A stretch of 59,071 bases of DNA from Bacteroidota bacterium (lineage in GTDB: Bacteria; Bacteroidota; Bacteroidia; Flavobacteriales_D; Crocinitomicaceae), in contig VGMY01000014.1 of the NCBI GenBank assembly GCA_016866255.1, positions 1-59,071 on the forward strand. The letters are read 5' to 3'. Positions 1 to 9,128 of the stretch are shown here, piece after piece; position 1 is the first letter of the stretch; each line of letters begins with the position of its first letter. A program made the position numbers and the translations under genes. The notes under the pieces were generated by a model. The model made no database searches, had not been told where the DNA came from, and was given only the letters and a program-made list of their open reading frames with translations.

Positions 1-421
1 AACCTTTTAAAAAGTTCTTCTCATTAATCACAGTAGCAGAACCCGTAAGGTCTTTGGTGCGCGTAGTACCATAGCCGATTACCACCACCTCATCCTCGGC
101 TTGATCGTTGCTCATAGTGACATTTTGAGTCAGGCTTTGACCTTCGGCTAACGCTACGTCCACCACTTTTTCGGAAAGGCTCGTATACTTAAACGTCAAT
201 TTATAACTTCCCGCCATGAGGTTGGTAACGGAATATTTCCCCGCCGCATCGGTTAGTGCAAAGGCTTTCACGGGACCTTCCACTTGAATTTTCACATCCA
301 ACAAGGCGTTGCCATCCGCATCCAATACGGTTCCACTGATGCTTCCTTTTTGGGCCATCAACGAAGTAGAAATTACCAAGCCCCCAAACAGCAATAATAG
401 TTTTTGTAGCAGTACTTTCAT
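1..421 (-). CDS. SusC-like TonB-dependent receptor, N-terminal part (runs off window)
   Basis: About 140 codons are visible from an ATG at 421, reading off the left edge. A signal peptide ends near SLMAQ, followed by a carboxypeptidase-regulatory-like beta-sandwich (GSISGTVLDADGNALLDVKI, then the TDAAGKYSV and AGSYKLTFKY strands). Next come DEVVVIGYGT and the beginning of the plug domain (KDLTGSATVI). This order is typical of SusC-type outer-membrane importers, which take oligosaccharides into the periplasm with a SusD partner; susD would be expected further left. It lies 83 bp downstream of the GH31 gene and has its own candidate -7 element and operator. The substrate (maltodextrin) is inferred from the neighbours. 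Confidence 0.88.
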   Translation of the reverse strand, partial: MKVLLQKLLLLFGGLVISTSLMAQKGSISGTVLDADGNALLDVKIQVEGPVKAFALTDAAGKYSVTNLMAGSYKLTFKYTSLSEKVVDVALAEGQSLTQNVTMSNDQAEDEVVVIGYGTTRTKDLTGSATVINEKNFLKG

Positions 422-459
422 CAAAAGTTAATTTAAGGTTAGCTAAGATTTAACGATTT

Positions 460-467
460 CAAATATA
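460..467 (-). promoter_or_regulatory. Candidate -7 element (TATATTTG) of the susC-like gene
   Basis: The minus strand reads TATATTTG, an exact match to the Bacteroidota -7 consensus TAnnTTTG. It ends 39 bp before the ATG at 421. No clear TTTG -33 element is present; its place is occupied by the palindrome at 483-495, which would fit activator- or repressor-controlled expression. Confidence 0.45.
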
Positions 468-482
468 CTTTTTTTTTCTAAA

Positions 483-495
483 TGTCATTATGACA
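483..495. promoter_or_regulatory. Palindrome TGTCATTATGACA, candidate operator
   Basis: Perfect inverted repeat TGTCA-TTA-TGACA, located where the -33 element of the susC promoter should be. A closely related TGTC-N5-GACA sequence sits at 9891-9903 in front of the first gene of the same locus. Together they suggest a binding site for a regulator of the starch genes. The regulator is not identifiable in this window. Confidence 0.45.
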
Positions 496-504
496 CATAG
501 AAAT

Positions 505-3015
505 TTACAGGAATTTGATTTTCAATGGGTTATCCGTAACCAAGGCGTAGGGTATTCGCAGAGTTTTTGAAGCCTTATCAAACGAAATCAGAAATGGGTA
601 TCCTAGCGCTTTATCGTTTTTTCGTCTAATAACTCGAGGCATTTCTTCCAGATTATGAATTACTAAGGTTACGTTAGTTGGGAAGGGTTTACAGTTCGGA
701 CTGAGCGCTTTTACATCAATGATTGAGGTCTTGCCAAAGGACTTACTGAAGGAAAAAAGGTAGTTTGTGTAACATGTACTGGTAAAATCTTGGGGCGTTT
801 TTCCATCGTCCAAAAACCATTGACCCGAGGAGGAGGTGACGCTTGGATCGTAATAAAAGTGAATTTCCACCTCATCGTCACGATACTGCTCTGTGGATTG
901 AATGCCATTTTTCGCCATAGGAATAAACGCTCCGGCCTTGACATAAACAGGGATACGGTCTAAAGTAAGGGTATCAATGCTCGGTTCGTTCCGAACCATG
1001 CGCATGCGGGACCCCCAAAAACAGCGAGCGAAGGAAATGCTTTGTTTTGGAACCACTCGTTCATCGGTGAATAAATTAAACCAAGGATTCGCATCTGGAA
1101 AATCAATTTTAGCAATACGCTGTCCTTTTTCGGTAACAGGAACCACATATAAATCGGGTCCCCACATGAAGGCATCGGTGCGGTCCATGAAATCCTTACG
1201 ATCTGGATATTCCATAAAAACCGGGCGCATTAAAGGCATTCCCGTGGTTGAATTTTCATACGCTAGGGTGTAATTGTAGGGAAGTAAGCGATAGCGCCAC
1301 TCTATGGCTTGCTTGGCCAAGGCTTTGGTTTTGGGGTCCTTGAAAATCGCTTCACTGGCCACTTCCTGTTGCGCATGCGGACGAAAAACCGGTTGAAATA
1401 CACCATATTGCAACCAACGAACATACAGTTCGGGGTCATCGTTCGCCCCACCAAAGCCCCCAAGGTCGGAGTGGAGGTATCCAATTCCTTGCAAGCCTGC
1501 CTGTAAGGTTAATTCCACTTGTGGCTTTAATCCTCCCCAAGTACGGTTCACGTCACCCGTCCACGGAATCATACCAAACCGTTGTGAACCAGAATATCCG
1601 GACCTCATCAAAATGAACGGCCGTTGGTTCGGAAAATCCGCCTTGTGGCCCTCGCTAATCAATCGAGCCCAATCATGGCCATACGTATTGTGTACGCGAT
1701 TTGATCGACCGTTGACGTGGTACAGTTCATCGGGATGCACCTCGGGCTCGCCCAAGTCTCCCCAAATTCCTGCCACCCCCATCGAAATTAAATCTTTATA
1801 AATATTCCAAAACCACTGCTTAGTTTCCGGCTTATAAATATCCAACAGCCCCGTGTTTCCGAAATAAAAATCATAGGTGAATGGCTTTTCGCCTGTGACG
1901 TCGGTACACAGCAATTTCTTGGTTTTTGCCTCTTCCCAAGTTCGTGACGAGGTTAAAATAAACGGCTCAGTAATCAATACCGTTTTAACCCCATTGTTTT
2001 TAAAATTCGAAATCATTTGTATTGGATTCGGAAAGCTATCTTTATGGAATTGGAAATTACCCAAGGTGCCTTGGATGGTGGTACCAAACCAATATAAATC
2101 GAACACAATGGCATCTAATGGAATGCTATCCGCTCTGAATTGATTCACTACTTTTCGGGCTTCTTGTTCTGAATGATACCCAAATCGGCTCGCAAAATTT
2201 CCCAAGGTCCATCGAGGAGGCAGGGGTTGTCTTCCGGTTAAATCCGTGTAGGCAGTGACCAATTCTTTCCAATTATCCGCTGCAACCACTTGATAGGTTT
2301 TTCTTCCACCGGTGGTTTCATAGGTGAGGCTGTTGTCTTTTTTCGAATCGAGGTCTAGAAAACCGGTATACGAATTATCAAAATGCAAGGCATAAAGTCG
2401 ATCGGATATCACCAAGGGCATGCTGTAGTTCATCTGTTCTGAATGCGTTTCATATCCGTAGTGCGCTTTATTGTAAAGGGGCAACCTATACCCTCTTCGG
2501 TCCATTCCTAGCACCCGATTTCCCGTTCCGAATAACTTTTCATCCTGGCTTAAATTAAACTGAAGCTTTTCCATGCTTGAATCCGCACTATAACCCCAAC
2601 GTTCTGATAGCAAGTATTTGCCCTTGTAACAATAGGAAATTTTAAACGGATTTGTTTGAATTAAAATAGCGGAATTCATTTTCCAATCCCGATCTTTCTT
2701 ATGATAAATATGTATGAACGGAGGAATTAAGGCGTTGGATGTTGCTGCCCAAGTAAATGAATTCTCATCCGGTTTTTCCTCCACAGTGTGAGAGTTTGCT
2801 TCATGCTTTTGGCCGTTCGGGATGAACGTAGTTTCGATAATATTAGGGCCATAGGATCGAAAAATGTACTCCCCATCCGAAACGACGACTTTTATTCCCG
2901 AAGGAATTGCTGCAATGCTTGTATATTGACGTGTCGGATTTTGACTCCATACGTAAGCGTTAATCCATGAAAAAAAAACCAGGACTAAAGTCCTACCTAC
3001 AATTCGATAATCCAT
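505..3015 (-). CDS. GH31 family alpha-glucosidase
   Basis: 836-residue glycoside hydrolase family 31 protein with a signal peptide-like N-terminus (hydrophobic to about residue 24) and no T9SS sorting domain, so probably periplasmic. An N-terminal beta-sandwich (about 30-250) precedes the TIM barrel. The catalytic nucleophile region GIWGDLGEP places the nucleophile at about Asp420, and WTGDVN gives the acid/base at about Asp488. It is expected to release glucose from maltodextrin ends (inference from family and context). The ATG at 3015 overlaps the 3' end of the neopullulanase gene by 19 bp, so the two are probably translationally coupled. In the classical Bacteroides sus locus this role is filled by a GH97 enzyme (SusB); here it is GH31. 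Confidence 0.9.
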   Translation of the reverse strand: MDYRIVGRTLVLVFFSWINAYVWSQNPTRQYTSIAAIPSGIKVVVSDGEYIFRSYGPNIIETTFIPNGQKHEANSHTVEEKPDENSFTWAATSNALIPPFIHIYHKKDRDWKMNSAILIQTNPFKISYCYKGKYLLSERWGYSADSSMEKLQFNLSQDEKLFGTGNRVLGMDRRGYRLPLYNKAHYGYETHSEQMNYSMPLVISDRLYALHFDNSYTGFLDLDSKKDNSLTYETTGGRKTYQVVAADNWKELVTAYTDLTGRQPLPPRWTLGNFASRFGYHSEQEARKVVNQFRADSIPLDAIVFDLYWFGTTIQGTLGNFQFHKDSFPNPIQMISNFKNNGVKTVLITEPFILTSSRTWEEAKTKKLLCTDVTGEKPFTYDFYFGNTGLLDIYKPETKQWFWNIYKDLISMGVAGIWGDLGEPEVHPDELYHVNGRSNRVHNTYGHDWARLISEGHKADFPNQRPFILMRSGYSGSQRFGMIPWTGDVNRTWGGLKPQVELTLQAGLQGIGYLHSDLGGFGGANDDPELYVRWLQYGVFQPVFRPHAQQEVASEAIFKDPKTKALAKQAIEWRYRLLPYNYTLAYENSTTGMPLMRPVFMEYPDRKDFMDRTDAFMWGPDLYVVPVTEKGQRIAKIDFPDANPWFNLFTDERVVPKQSISFARCFWGSRMRMVRNEPSIDTLTLDRIPVYVKAGAFIPMAKNGIQSTEQYRDDEVEIHFYYDPSVTSSSGQWFLDDGKTPQDFTSTCYTNYLFSFSKSFGKTSIIDVKALSPNCKPFPTNVTLVIHNLEEMPRVIRRKNDKALGYPFLISFDKASKTLRIPYALVTDNPLKIKFL

Positions 3016-4883
3016 GCTGTTTTTCCTGGAATGGTTAACGATTGCTGCGACATGTCAATCAAGGTGTCGGATAATACCTCTTTTTTTAGGGGTACGGCGC
3101 GTATCGAAAACTTATCCAACACATCTACAAAACGACTCGTTGCAAGGGATTGAGCATTCAATGAATTATTCAGTACAACCATGATTTTCTTTTCTCCCAG
3201 AATTCTAAAATACACATACACATTGTTCTCTGGGACATACTGCACCAAAGTTCCTTCATGAATAACCGCTTGGTTTTTACGCCAATTGAGCACCTTTTTG
3301 GTGAATTGAAAATACGCTTCTTGTTCGATGGTACGGCCCCTTTTTGAGCCTTTTCGCACATCGTCTTGCGCGTAAAATGCTGTGAGGGTGTCGGTATCCC
3401 AACCCCCTGGAAAATCTCTGCGGATGTCGGCGTACCCTGCATCTTTCGAACCTTTCATTCCGATTTCGGAACCGTAATAGATTTGAGGAATTCCTCGCGT
3501 AGTGGCAATCAAAGTAAGTGCTAGTTTATAATCGGCCAGGTTCGGACAATATTCATTGAAGCGCTTGGTATCGTGATTTTCCATAAAAACCAGCAAATTG
3601 TTGGGATTTTCGTAGACAAAGTCGTTCACAAAATTTTCATAAATCCGAGCCATTCCTTGATCCCACCCTTGATTGCGTTCATTGAACGCCTGCATGATTG
3701 CGTCGTGTAAGGTGAAATCCATGACAGCGGGCAGCCCACTGTTGTACGAATCCATAGCGCCAATTTTACTGTCTTTTTGCCAGTAAGAGATTTGCGCTTG
3801 ATTATGCAACCAGACCTCACCAACCATATTGAGCAAAGGATATTCCTCCATAATCGCCTTAGTCCAGATGGCAATCGCATCCTTGTCGTTGTAGGAATAG
3901 GTATCCACCCGCAAGCCGTCCAAACACGCATATTCCACCCACCAAAGGGTATTTTGAATTAAGTAGGTTAAAAGCAACGGATTAGACTGATTCATATCCG
4001 GCATCGAGGTATCAAACCAACCATCAGCAGACGCAGCATGATCAGATGGGGCAGCATACGGATCCATTTGGGTGCTGGTGCGGTAGGAAGATCGCGTAAA
4101 TTGATCAAACTGATGAATCCACGTTTTCGTTGGGAGGTCTTGAACCATCCAATGCTTGCTCGACCAATGGTTGGGAACTTCATCTTTAATCACTTTGAGG
4201 CCTCGTCGATGGGATTCCAGCACCAATTCCTTAAACCAAGCATTGGTTCCGTAGCGGGGATCTACCTTGTACAAGTCCGATTGGGCATAGCCGTGATAGG
4301 AATAGATAGGTTCGTTGTCCTCCAACAAGGGCGTGGTCCAAATCGTTGTAGCGCCGAGTTCTTTAATATAGTCCAAATGCTCCATAATCCCTGCGATATC
4401 ACCCCCATGACGCCCCCCGGGGAGGGAACGATTTCCTGGCTCTGTCATTCCGGGATAGGTATCTTGACCTTGAACCACGTTAGCAAATCGGTCTGGCATT
4501 AATAGGTAAATCACATCCTTCGTTGAAAATCCTTGACGAACTGCTGATTGGTAAATGCGTTCCTCCAATTTAAAATCAAAGCGCCCAACTTCCTTATTCG
4601 AGGTATTGGTTAAGGTAATCGGATAGCTCCCGGCATTCCTATCTTGGGTTTCCACGGTCACGAAGAGGTAGTTCGGATTCTCCGTTTTCACGATTCCAAG
4701 GACGTCCAGGCCTTGAACCTTCACGGTATATTTCGCAATTTGAGGGCCGTGGAGCAAAACTTGCACTTGATGATGTTTCATACCTATCCACCAATTGGCT
4801 GGTTCCACATGATCTAGAACGACCGCTTGTGCAGAGCCAACAAACGCCATTAAGAAAGCGCATAGCATTAACAAAAATTTCAT
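2997..4883 (-). CDS. GH13 neopullulanase/cyclomaltodextrinase-like enzyme (SusA-like)
   Basis: 628-residue alpha-amylase superfamily protein. Signal peptide (about 1-20, ending GSAQA), an N-terminal cyclomaltodextrinase-type beta-sandwich (about 22-108), then the GH13 barrel. Conserved regions: DEVPNH (234-239), GLRVDTYSY with nucleophile Asp327, MVGEVWL with acid/base Glu356 and FMENHDT with Asp438; the catalytic triad is complete. A C-terminal beta domain follows and there is no sorting domain, so a periplasmic location is likely. The family hydrolyses pullulan, cyclodextrins or maltodextrins. It starts in an ATGA overlap with the CotH gene and overlaps the GH31 gene by 19 bp. Confidence 0.92.
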   Translation of the reverse strand: MKFLLMLCAFLMAFVGSAQAVVLDHVEPANWWIGMKHHQVQVLLHGPQIAKYTVKVQGLDVLGIVKTENPNYLFVTVETQDRNAGSYPITLTNTSNKEVGRFDFKLEERIYQSAVRQGFSTKDVIYLLMPDRFANVVQGQDTYPGMTEPGNRSLPGGRHGGDIAGIMEHLDYIKELGATTIWTTPLLEDNEPIYSYHGYAQSDLYKVDPRYGTNAWFKELVLESHRRGLKVIKDEVPNHWSSKHWMVQDLPTKTWIHQFDQFTRSSYRTSTQMDPYAAPSDHAASADGWFDTSMPDMNQSNPLLLTYLIQNTLWWVEYACLDGLRVDTYSYNDKDAIAIWTKAIMEEYPLLNMVGEVWLHNQAQISYWQKDSKIGAMDSYNSGLPAVMDFTLHDAIMQAFNERNQGWDQGMARIYENFVNDFVYENPNNLLVFMENHDTKRFNEYCPNLADYKLALTLIATTRGIPQIYYGSEIGMKGSKDAGYADIRRDFPGGWDTDTLTAFYAQDDVRKGSKRGRTIEQEAYFQFTKKVLNWRKNQAVIHEGTLVQYVPENNVYVYFRILGEKKIMVVLNNSLNAQSLATSRFVDVLDKFSIRAVPLKKEVLSDTLIDMSQQSLTIPGKTAWIIEL

Positions 4884-6298
4884 GGCAGGACGATTCTTTT
4901 TCTGGTCTGGCCTGTAGAAGAAATTTCAATGAATACCTGATTTATTGGAATTTCATGCAGCACTCTTCCCATTAAATCTACTCGAAGAATCCATTCAATG
5001 CTGGCGGGATCAACTGCATCAACACCAAGGTTACAGGGATTGATTAAGCCGTCATAGCTCATCTGAGCCATCGCAGAGCTGTTGCGACTCATGGTGTACC
5101 CTAGTAAAGATCTCGGAATATGCTCACCCCAAGCAGTATTTATAGCAGAGAGAAAATCCTGATCTGTAAATCCATAATCCAGCGCTTTGTAATTGTCAGC
5201 TAACGCAGAAGGGGTAATAAGGGTTTGTGTGCTCTCCCAAAAAGGCATTAGGTAATTCGAATTGAAATAATTGTTAAGATGCTGTTGCACATAATAGGAA
5301 AAGCGATCCTTGAAATAAGGCACCTGCATGAGTCGGGTATACAGCGGGCGTTGCGAATTACTAGACGCCCAAGTGTAAATATTCCTTGTGGCCCAACTAA
5401 CCCCAAACCAGTCAATCCCAAAAGTATTATCTAAATCGTATTCTAGATAAACAAACCTGCCATCCGAAGGCCTTTGATACAGGTAGTAATTGTTTTTATT
5501 AACGATATATCCATCCCAATGTCCGACGAGAATTTGAAACGCAAAGGATTTTAAACACGATTCCACATCCAATACCTCTTGAATAGCGCAAGGGAATGCA
5601 GCATTTGAGGAATTATTTAACACGTCAAAAAAATGGATCAAATTAGCATAATCGTTGACGTCTTCATTCGTTTTTAGTTCGTAAAGAGGATAATAAGGGA
5701 CTTGGGATTGCCCAAGATAGGTCATATCGGCACCCCAATTTGCCTTGTATAAATTACCGGTATCGTCGTTGATAAAACGCGCTTCAAGAAATTGATCGTC
5801 GAAATGTTCAATATTGATGTAAAGTCCTTTGTATTCTCCATTGATGTACACTTCGACGTAAGAAGTTCTAGGTGCAGGCAACCCCGACCAACGCAGCATT
5901 TCTTGACAGGTTCGGCTGCGCATGATCGAGACGTCGTTGTGCTCACCATTGAGGTTTAAAGACTTCAAATCGTTCCATTTAAAACCGGGTTGAAATACGT
6001 TGAAATCCACTTTGAAAGATTTTTTACCCGCATTCAAGGAGGTGTTTCCGCGTAAACGAATGCCCACATTATTGACGGTATCCACCAATGACGAACTTAC
6101 ATAGATAAAATTTGCGGGAAACTCATAACTGCTACCTAAACTGTCACCGACCATGGTGTCAAAATCTTGCGGATTCATCGAAAGGTAGATCTTAGCAACT
6201 TCGTTTTGCAAGAAAGCCGGAGAATTCGATGGATGGACCAATTGCGCAAGCAAATGCAAAGGAGCAATACATAGTAAAAGCGACATTAAACGCATCAT
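4880..6298 (-). CDS. CotH-type kinase family protein
   Basis: 472-residue secreted protein with a signal peptide (about 1-19). Motifs of the CotH family are present in order: RLRGNTS (81-87), KKSFKVDFN (92-100), LNLNGEHND (114-122), GLYINIEHFDDQFL (158-171), HWDGY (260-264) with NNYYLY, and EYDLDNTFG (286-294). The Asp residues in the last two are the expected metal/ATP-binding positions. CotH of Bacillus spores is an established atypical protein kinase; the Bacteroidota substrate is unknown. The last ~35 residues (DLMGRVLHEI ... RKRIVLP) look like a shortened T9SS type A sorting domain, suggesting export to the surface. ATGA overlaps on both sides place it inside the amylase operon. Confidence 0.85.
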   Translation of the reverse strand: MMRLMSLLLCIAPLHLLAQLVHPSNSPAFLQNEVAKIYLSMNPQDFDTMVGDSLGSSYEFPANFIYVSSSLVDTVNNVGIRLRGNTSLNAGKKSFKVDFNVFQPGFKWNDLKSLNLNGEHNDVSIMRSRTCQEMLRWSGLPAPRTSYVEVYINGEYKGLYINIEHFDDQFLEARFINDDTGNLYKANWGADMTYLGQSQVPYYPLYELKTNEDVNDYANLIHFFDVLNNSSNAAFPCAIQEVLDVESCLKSFAFQILVGHWDGYIVNKNNYYLYQRPSDGRFVYLEYDLDNTFGIDWFGVSWATRNIYTWASSNSQRPLYTRLMQVPYFKDRFSYYVQQHLNNYFNSNYLMPFWESTQTLITPSALADNYKALDYGFTDQDFLSAINTAWGEHIPRSLLGYTMSRNSSAMAQMSYDGLINPCNLGVDAVDPASIEWILRVDLMGRVLHEIPINQVFIEISSTGQTRKRIVLP

Positions 6299-9066
6299 TT
6301 TATCACGGTTTTATGGGCCAGAGAATTCCCAAGTCGCACCATTACCAAATAAGTACCTGGATTCAGATTGAGATTGTCGAAAAGAATGAGATTATCTCCA
6401 GCGTTTGCCAAGCCTCTGTGTTGTTGTATCAGACTACCTTGAGCATCGTACCATTGAATTTCGATGGGCTGAAACTCACGGGAATGCACCTTTAGGGTAC
6501 ACGTCGATTCCAAGGGCACAGGATATACCGAAAATTCAAAACCAGGATTTTCCAATTCTTCCAAAGAGGCCACTGATGTAATAGTAGGCTTGGGAAGAGG
6601 CACATCGGTATAAACGCGGTACTCTCCAGGTTGAAGTAAGATGGCACCGTTCACGTTGGTAACATTGATGCTATCTCCGGTAAAATACTCGTACCACCAA
6701 CCGGTATGTTGAAAGGCGGGGGTAGCTGAAATGGACAACACATCGATGTTAACCAAGGACAAGCCGTTCATGGTTGGGTGATTCATGATCATTCGTTTAA
6801 CTCCTGCGCCTAGGCTCGCCTGAAAATCCAACGATCTAAAGGTTTCATAATTGTTGCGTAAGGAAAGCATGGCTTTGTAGACGTCCAATAATTGGCGGCG
6901 ACGGCCTTGCTGCAAGTAATTCCATAAAATCGGTTTATTGCACACACGACAAGGAAAATCAATGTTAACGTCGTAGCCGTATTCACCAAATTGCCAAACC
7001 ATTCTCGGACCGGGCTGTGAAAAAAAGGTAACCGCCAACCCTTGCATACGCCCCAAGGCCGTGTAAGGATCTTTGGCATTGTGCGCAGGGTTGCTGGCAT
7101 TACCGAAAGTGATTGCCTCGTACATGAGCCGTTGTTCGTCATGGCTTTCCATGTAGGTTATGAGGTGAGGAAGGTTCCAAGTACGGTTGGTATAAATTCC
7201 ATTGGACAAGCTAGAATTTGCGGGAAACCCTTTGCCAGAGTTCTGATAGCCGTGGGTTACATTCCCCCAAAGCATGCAACCATAATCTGCCAACAGTTCT
7301 TCTTCGTTGTTGTCGCACCAATGTTCAAGAATGATGTATTGATTTGGGTCCAAGGCCCAAATGGTATCGGCCATCCTTTTGATATTATTGATCCGCTCTA
7401 GACTGTAACTAGCGCTCGTATTAGCGAAACCTTTGGTAAAATCGAATCGAAACCCGTCGATGTTGTATTCTTGCACCCAATGGCGGTTTACTTGGTCAAT
7501 GTATTCTTTGGTGGCGTTGCTGCTGTGATTAAAGTCATAACCCCAGCAGTTTGGTGGGTGTGGGCAAATCGCGTTAAACCAAGGATTGTTGGCCGCCGGT
7601 CGGTTGTTGACCGCATCCCAATACATGTTCACCATAGGATTTTGGCCGAAAGCATGGTTGAGCACCAAATCAACAATTACCGCGATACCACGACCGTGGC
7701 AGGTATCCACGAATTCTTTAAATTTCTCGGGAGTGCCGTAGTATTTGTCTAAGGCCATGTGATACGCTGGATTATATCCCCAACTTTCGTTTCCTTCAAA
7801 CTCTGAATTGGGCATAAGTTCGATGGCATTGATTCCTAAACGATCTAAATAAGCTATTGTATCGATGAGCGTTTGGTAATTTCGTGCGGCTACGAAATCT
7901 CGAATTAATAATTCATAAATCACCAGGTCCTTTTTAGCGGGTGGATTGAAGGAGGTATTTTGCCAAGCGTAAGAAGGCGGAACTGTTTCAAAAAGGGAAA
8001 CCACGCCGGTAGTTAACCCCGTTGGGTAAGGATGCAGGTTAGGGAACGTTGCATTACCGATATATTGATCATTATTGGGATCTAACACCAAGGTGCTTAC
8101 CGGATCCGCATAGCGGCCTTGACCTTCAATAAGGTATTGGTAAGCATAGGTTTGGCCAGCCTGAAGCCCACCAACGGTAAGCCACCAACGGGTAGAGTCC
8201 AACGAACAATTCATGTGGTAGTTGGAAAGAGGAAGCCAACCATTGAAGTCGCCGAGCAAATAAACGTGCTGTTTTTCAGGGGCGTACAACTGAAAAATAA
8301 CGGTAGAATCGTTGACGTGATTGACTCCGTTTTTGATTCCCAAAGGAGGATTTTGATACGTAACGGGAGGATTCACGGTGTAAATAACGCTGTCTTGAAC
8401 TGCGGTGGATCCGTTATCTGCTTCGAACATCAAGGTATGGGTGCCCGGGCTACCGGCGTTAACCGTGTAGTTCAAAAGCGTCGCATTGTTGATAGAAGAA
8501 AGTAAGACGCCGTCTTCTTTTAAAGTAAGCAAGCACGGTTGGTTCGATTGTCCCTTGAAGGGAAAGGTTTGATTGAGCCCAACCAACTGCACTTGAGTTG
8601 GGTTAAAAATAGCTGCCTGCAACCCTCCATTCACAGGATATACATCGTAAAAGATATCGCTTCCGTCCGCTTCACGGCCTACGATGGAACCGTTGGCATT
8701 GCGGAACACAAAAGCCAACTTTAATACCGCGGTATTTACCGGAAAACCGTAAAAGACATCAATATCAATGGTTATTGAATGCTTGTTGTTTCCTATCGGA
8801 GTCATTTGAACGTTCGCATCCACTTGTCCCCAATTACCTTGCACGAACAACCAATTGGAGGGCGAGGTACTTGCGGTGGTAATTAAACCTGTGTGGCAAT
8901 ACACTTGATTTACCCCAGTTAAAGTGCCATTGCCTTTGGTTGCATCGTAAATGATGGTAACCGCATCATTGGTCGTTGGAAAGGCCGGTGTTATCTCTAA
9001 AATTTGAGCATGAAGTGGTATAGCCACCACCCCCAGGATGCATAAAAGACGGTACATCATGTTCAA
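6295..9066 (-). CDS. Secreted GH13 alpha-amylase with T9SS sorting domain
   Basis: 923 residues. Signal peptide (1-20); N-terminal beta-sandwich (about 22-145) resembling starch-binding modules of Bacteroidota amylases; an Ig-like stretch (about 155-232); a CBM48-like module around YLLGDFNGW (269-277); GH13 barrel from about 380. Catalytic residues Asp542 (DGFRFDFTKG), Glu581 (ILEHW) and Asp643 (ESHDEQR) are all present, with DLVLNH at 466-471. The final ~75 residues are a T9SS type A domain (VYPVP ... GTYLVMVRL ... KTVIK), so it should be surface-anchored or released. It would make oligosaccharides for import by the SusC-like receptor. First gene of the four-gene coupled block; its stop forms an ATGA overlap with the CotH start. 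Confidence 0.93.
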   Translation of the reverse strand: MNMMYRLLCILGVVAIPLHAQILEITPAFPTTNDAVTIIYDATKGNGTLTGVNQVYCHTGLITTASTSPSNWLFVQGNWGQVDANVQMTPIGNNKHSITIDIDVFYGFPVNTAVLKLAFVFRNANGSIVGREADGSDIFYDVYPVNGGLQAAIFNPTQVQLVGLNQTFPFKGQSNQPCLLTLKEDGVLLSSINNATLLNYTVNAGSPGTHTLMFEADNGSTAVQDSVIYTVNPPVTYQNPPLGIKNGVNHVNDSTVIFQLYAPEKQHVYLLGDFNGWLPLSNYHMNCSLDSTRWWLTVGGLQAGQTYAYQYLIEGQGRYADPVSTLVLDPNNDQYIGNATFPNLHPYPTGLTTGVVSLFETVPPSYAWQNTSFNPPAKKDLVIYELLIRDFVAARNYQTLIDTIAYLDRLGINAIELMPNSEFEGNESWGYNPAYHMALDKYYGTPEKFKEFVDTCHGRGIAVIVDLVLNHAFGQNPMVNMYWDAVNNRPAANNPWFNAICPHPPNCWGYDFNHSSNATKEYIDQVNRHWVQEYNIDGFRFDFTKGFANTSASYSLERINNIKRMADTIWALDPNQYIILEHWCDNNEEELLADYGCMLWGNVTHGYQNSGKGFPANSSLSNGIYTNRTWNLPHLITYMESHDEQRLMYEAITFGNASNPAHNAKDPYTALGRMQGLAVTFFSQPGPRMVWQFGEYGYDVNIDFPCRVCNKPILWNYLQQGRRRQLLDVYKAMLSLRNNYETFRSLDFQASLGAGVKRMIMNHPTMNGLSLVNIDVLSISATPAFQHTGWWYEYFTGDSINVTNVNGAILLQPGEYRVYTDVPLPKPTITSVASLEELENPGFEFSVYPVPLESTCTLKVHSREFQPIEIQWYDAQGSLIQQHRGLANAGDNLILFDNLNLNPGTYLVMVRLGNSLAHKTVIK

Positions 9067-9082
9067 AAGTGTAAGATAAAGA

Positions 9083-9110
9083 AAAAGCCTACGTTTTCAC
9101 ATAGGCTTTT
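9083..9110 (-). terminator. Intrinsic terminator after the small T9SS protein gene
   Basis: Perfect 9-bp inverted repeat AAAAGCCTA / TAGGCTTTT with a 10-nt loop. On the minus strand the second arm continues into TTTTTCTTTAT. It lies between the genes starting at 9857 and 9066. No -7 match was seen between this hairpin and the amylase start, so some read-through into the amylase operon is likely. Confidence 0.75.
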
Positions 9111-9128
9111 CCAAAAATTCGAGCGGTA

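Noticed and set aside
4038..4502. 154-codon open frame antisense to the neopullulanase gene
   Set aside because: Wholly inside a gene with complete catalytic motifs; no start context or domain.
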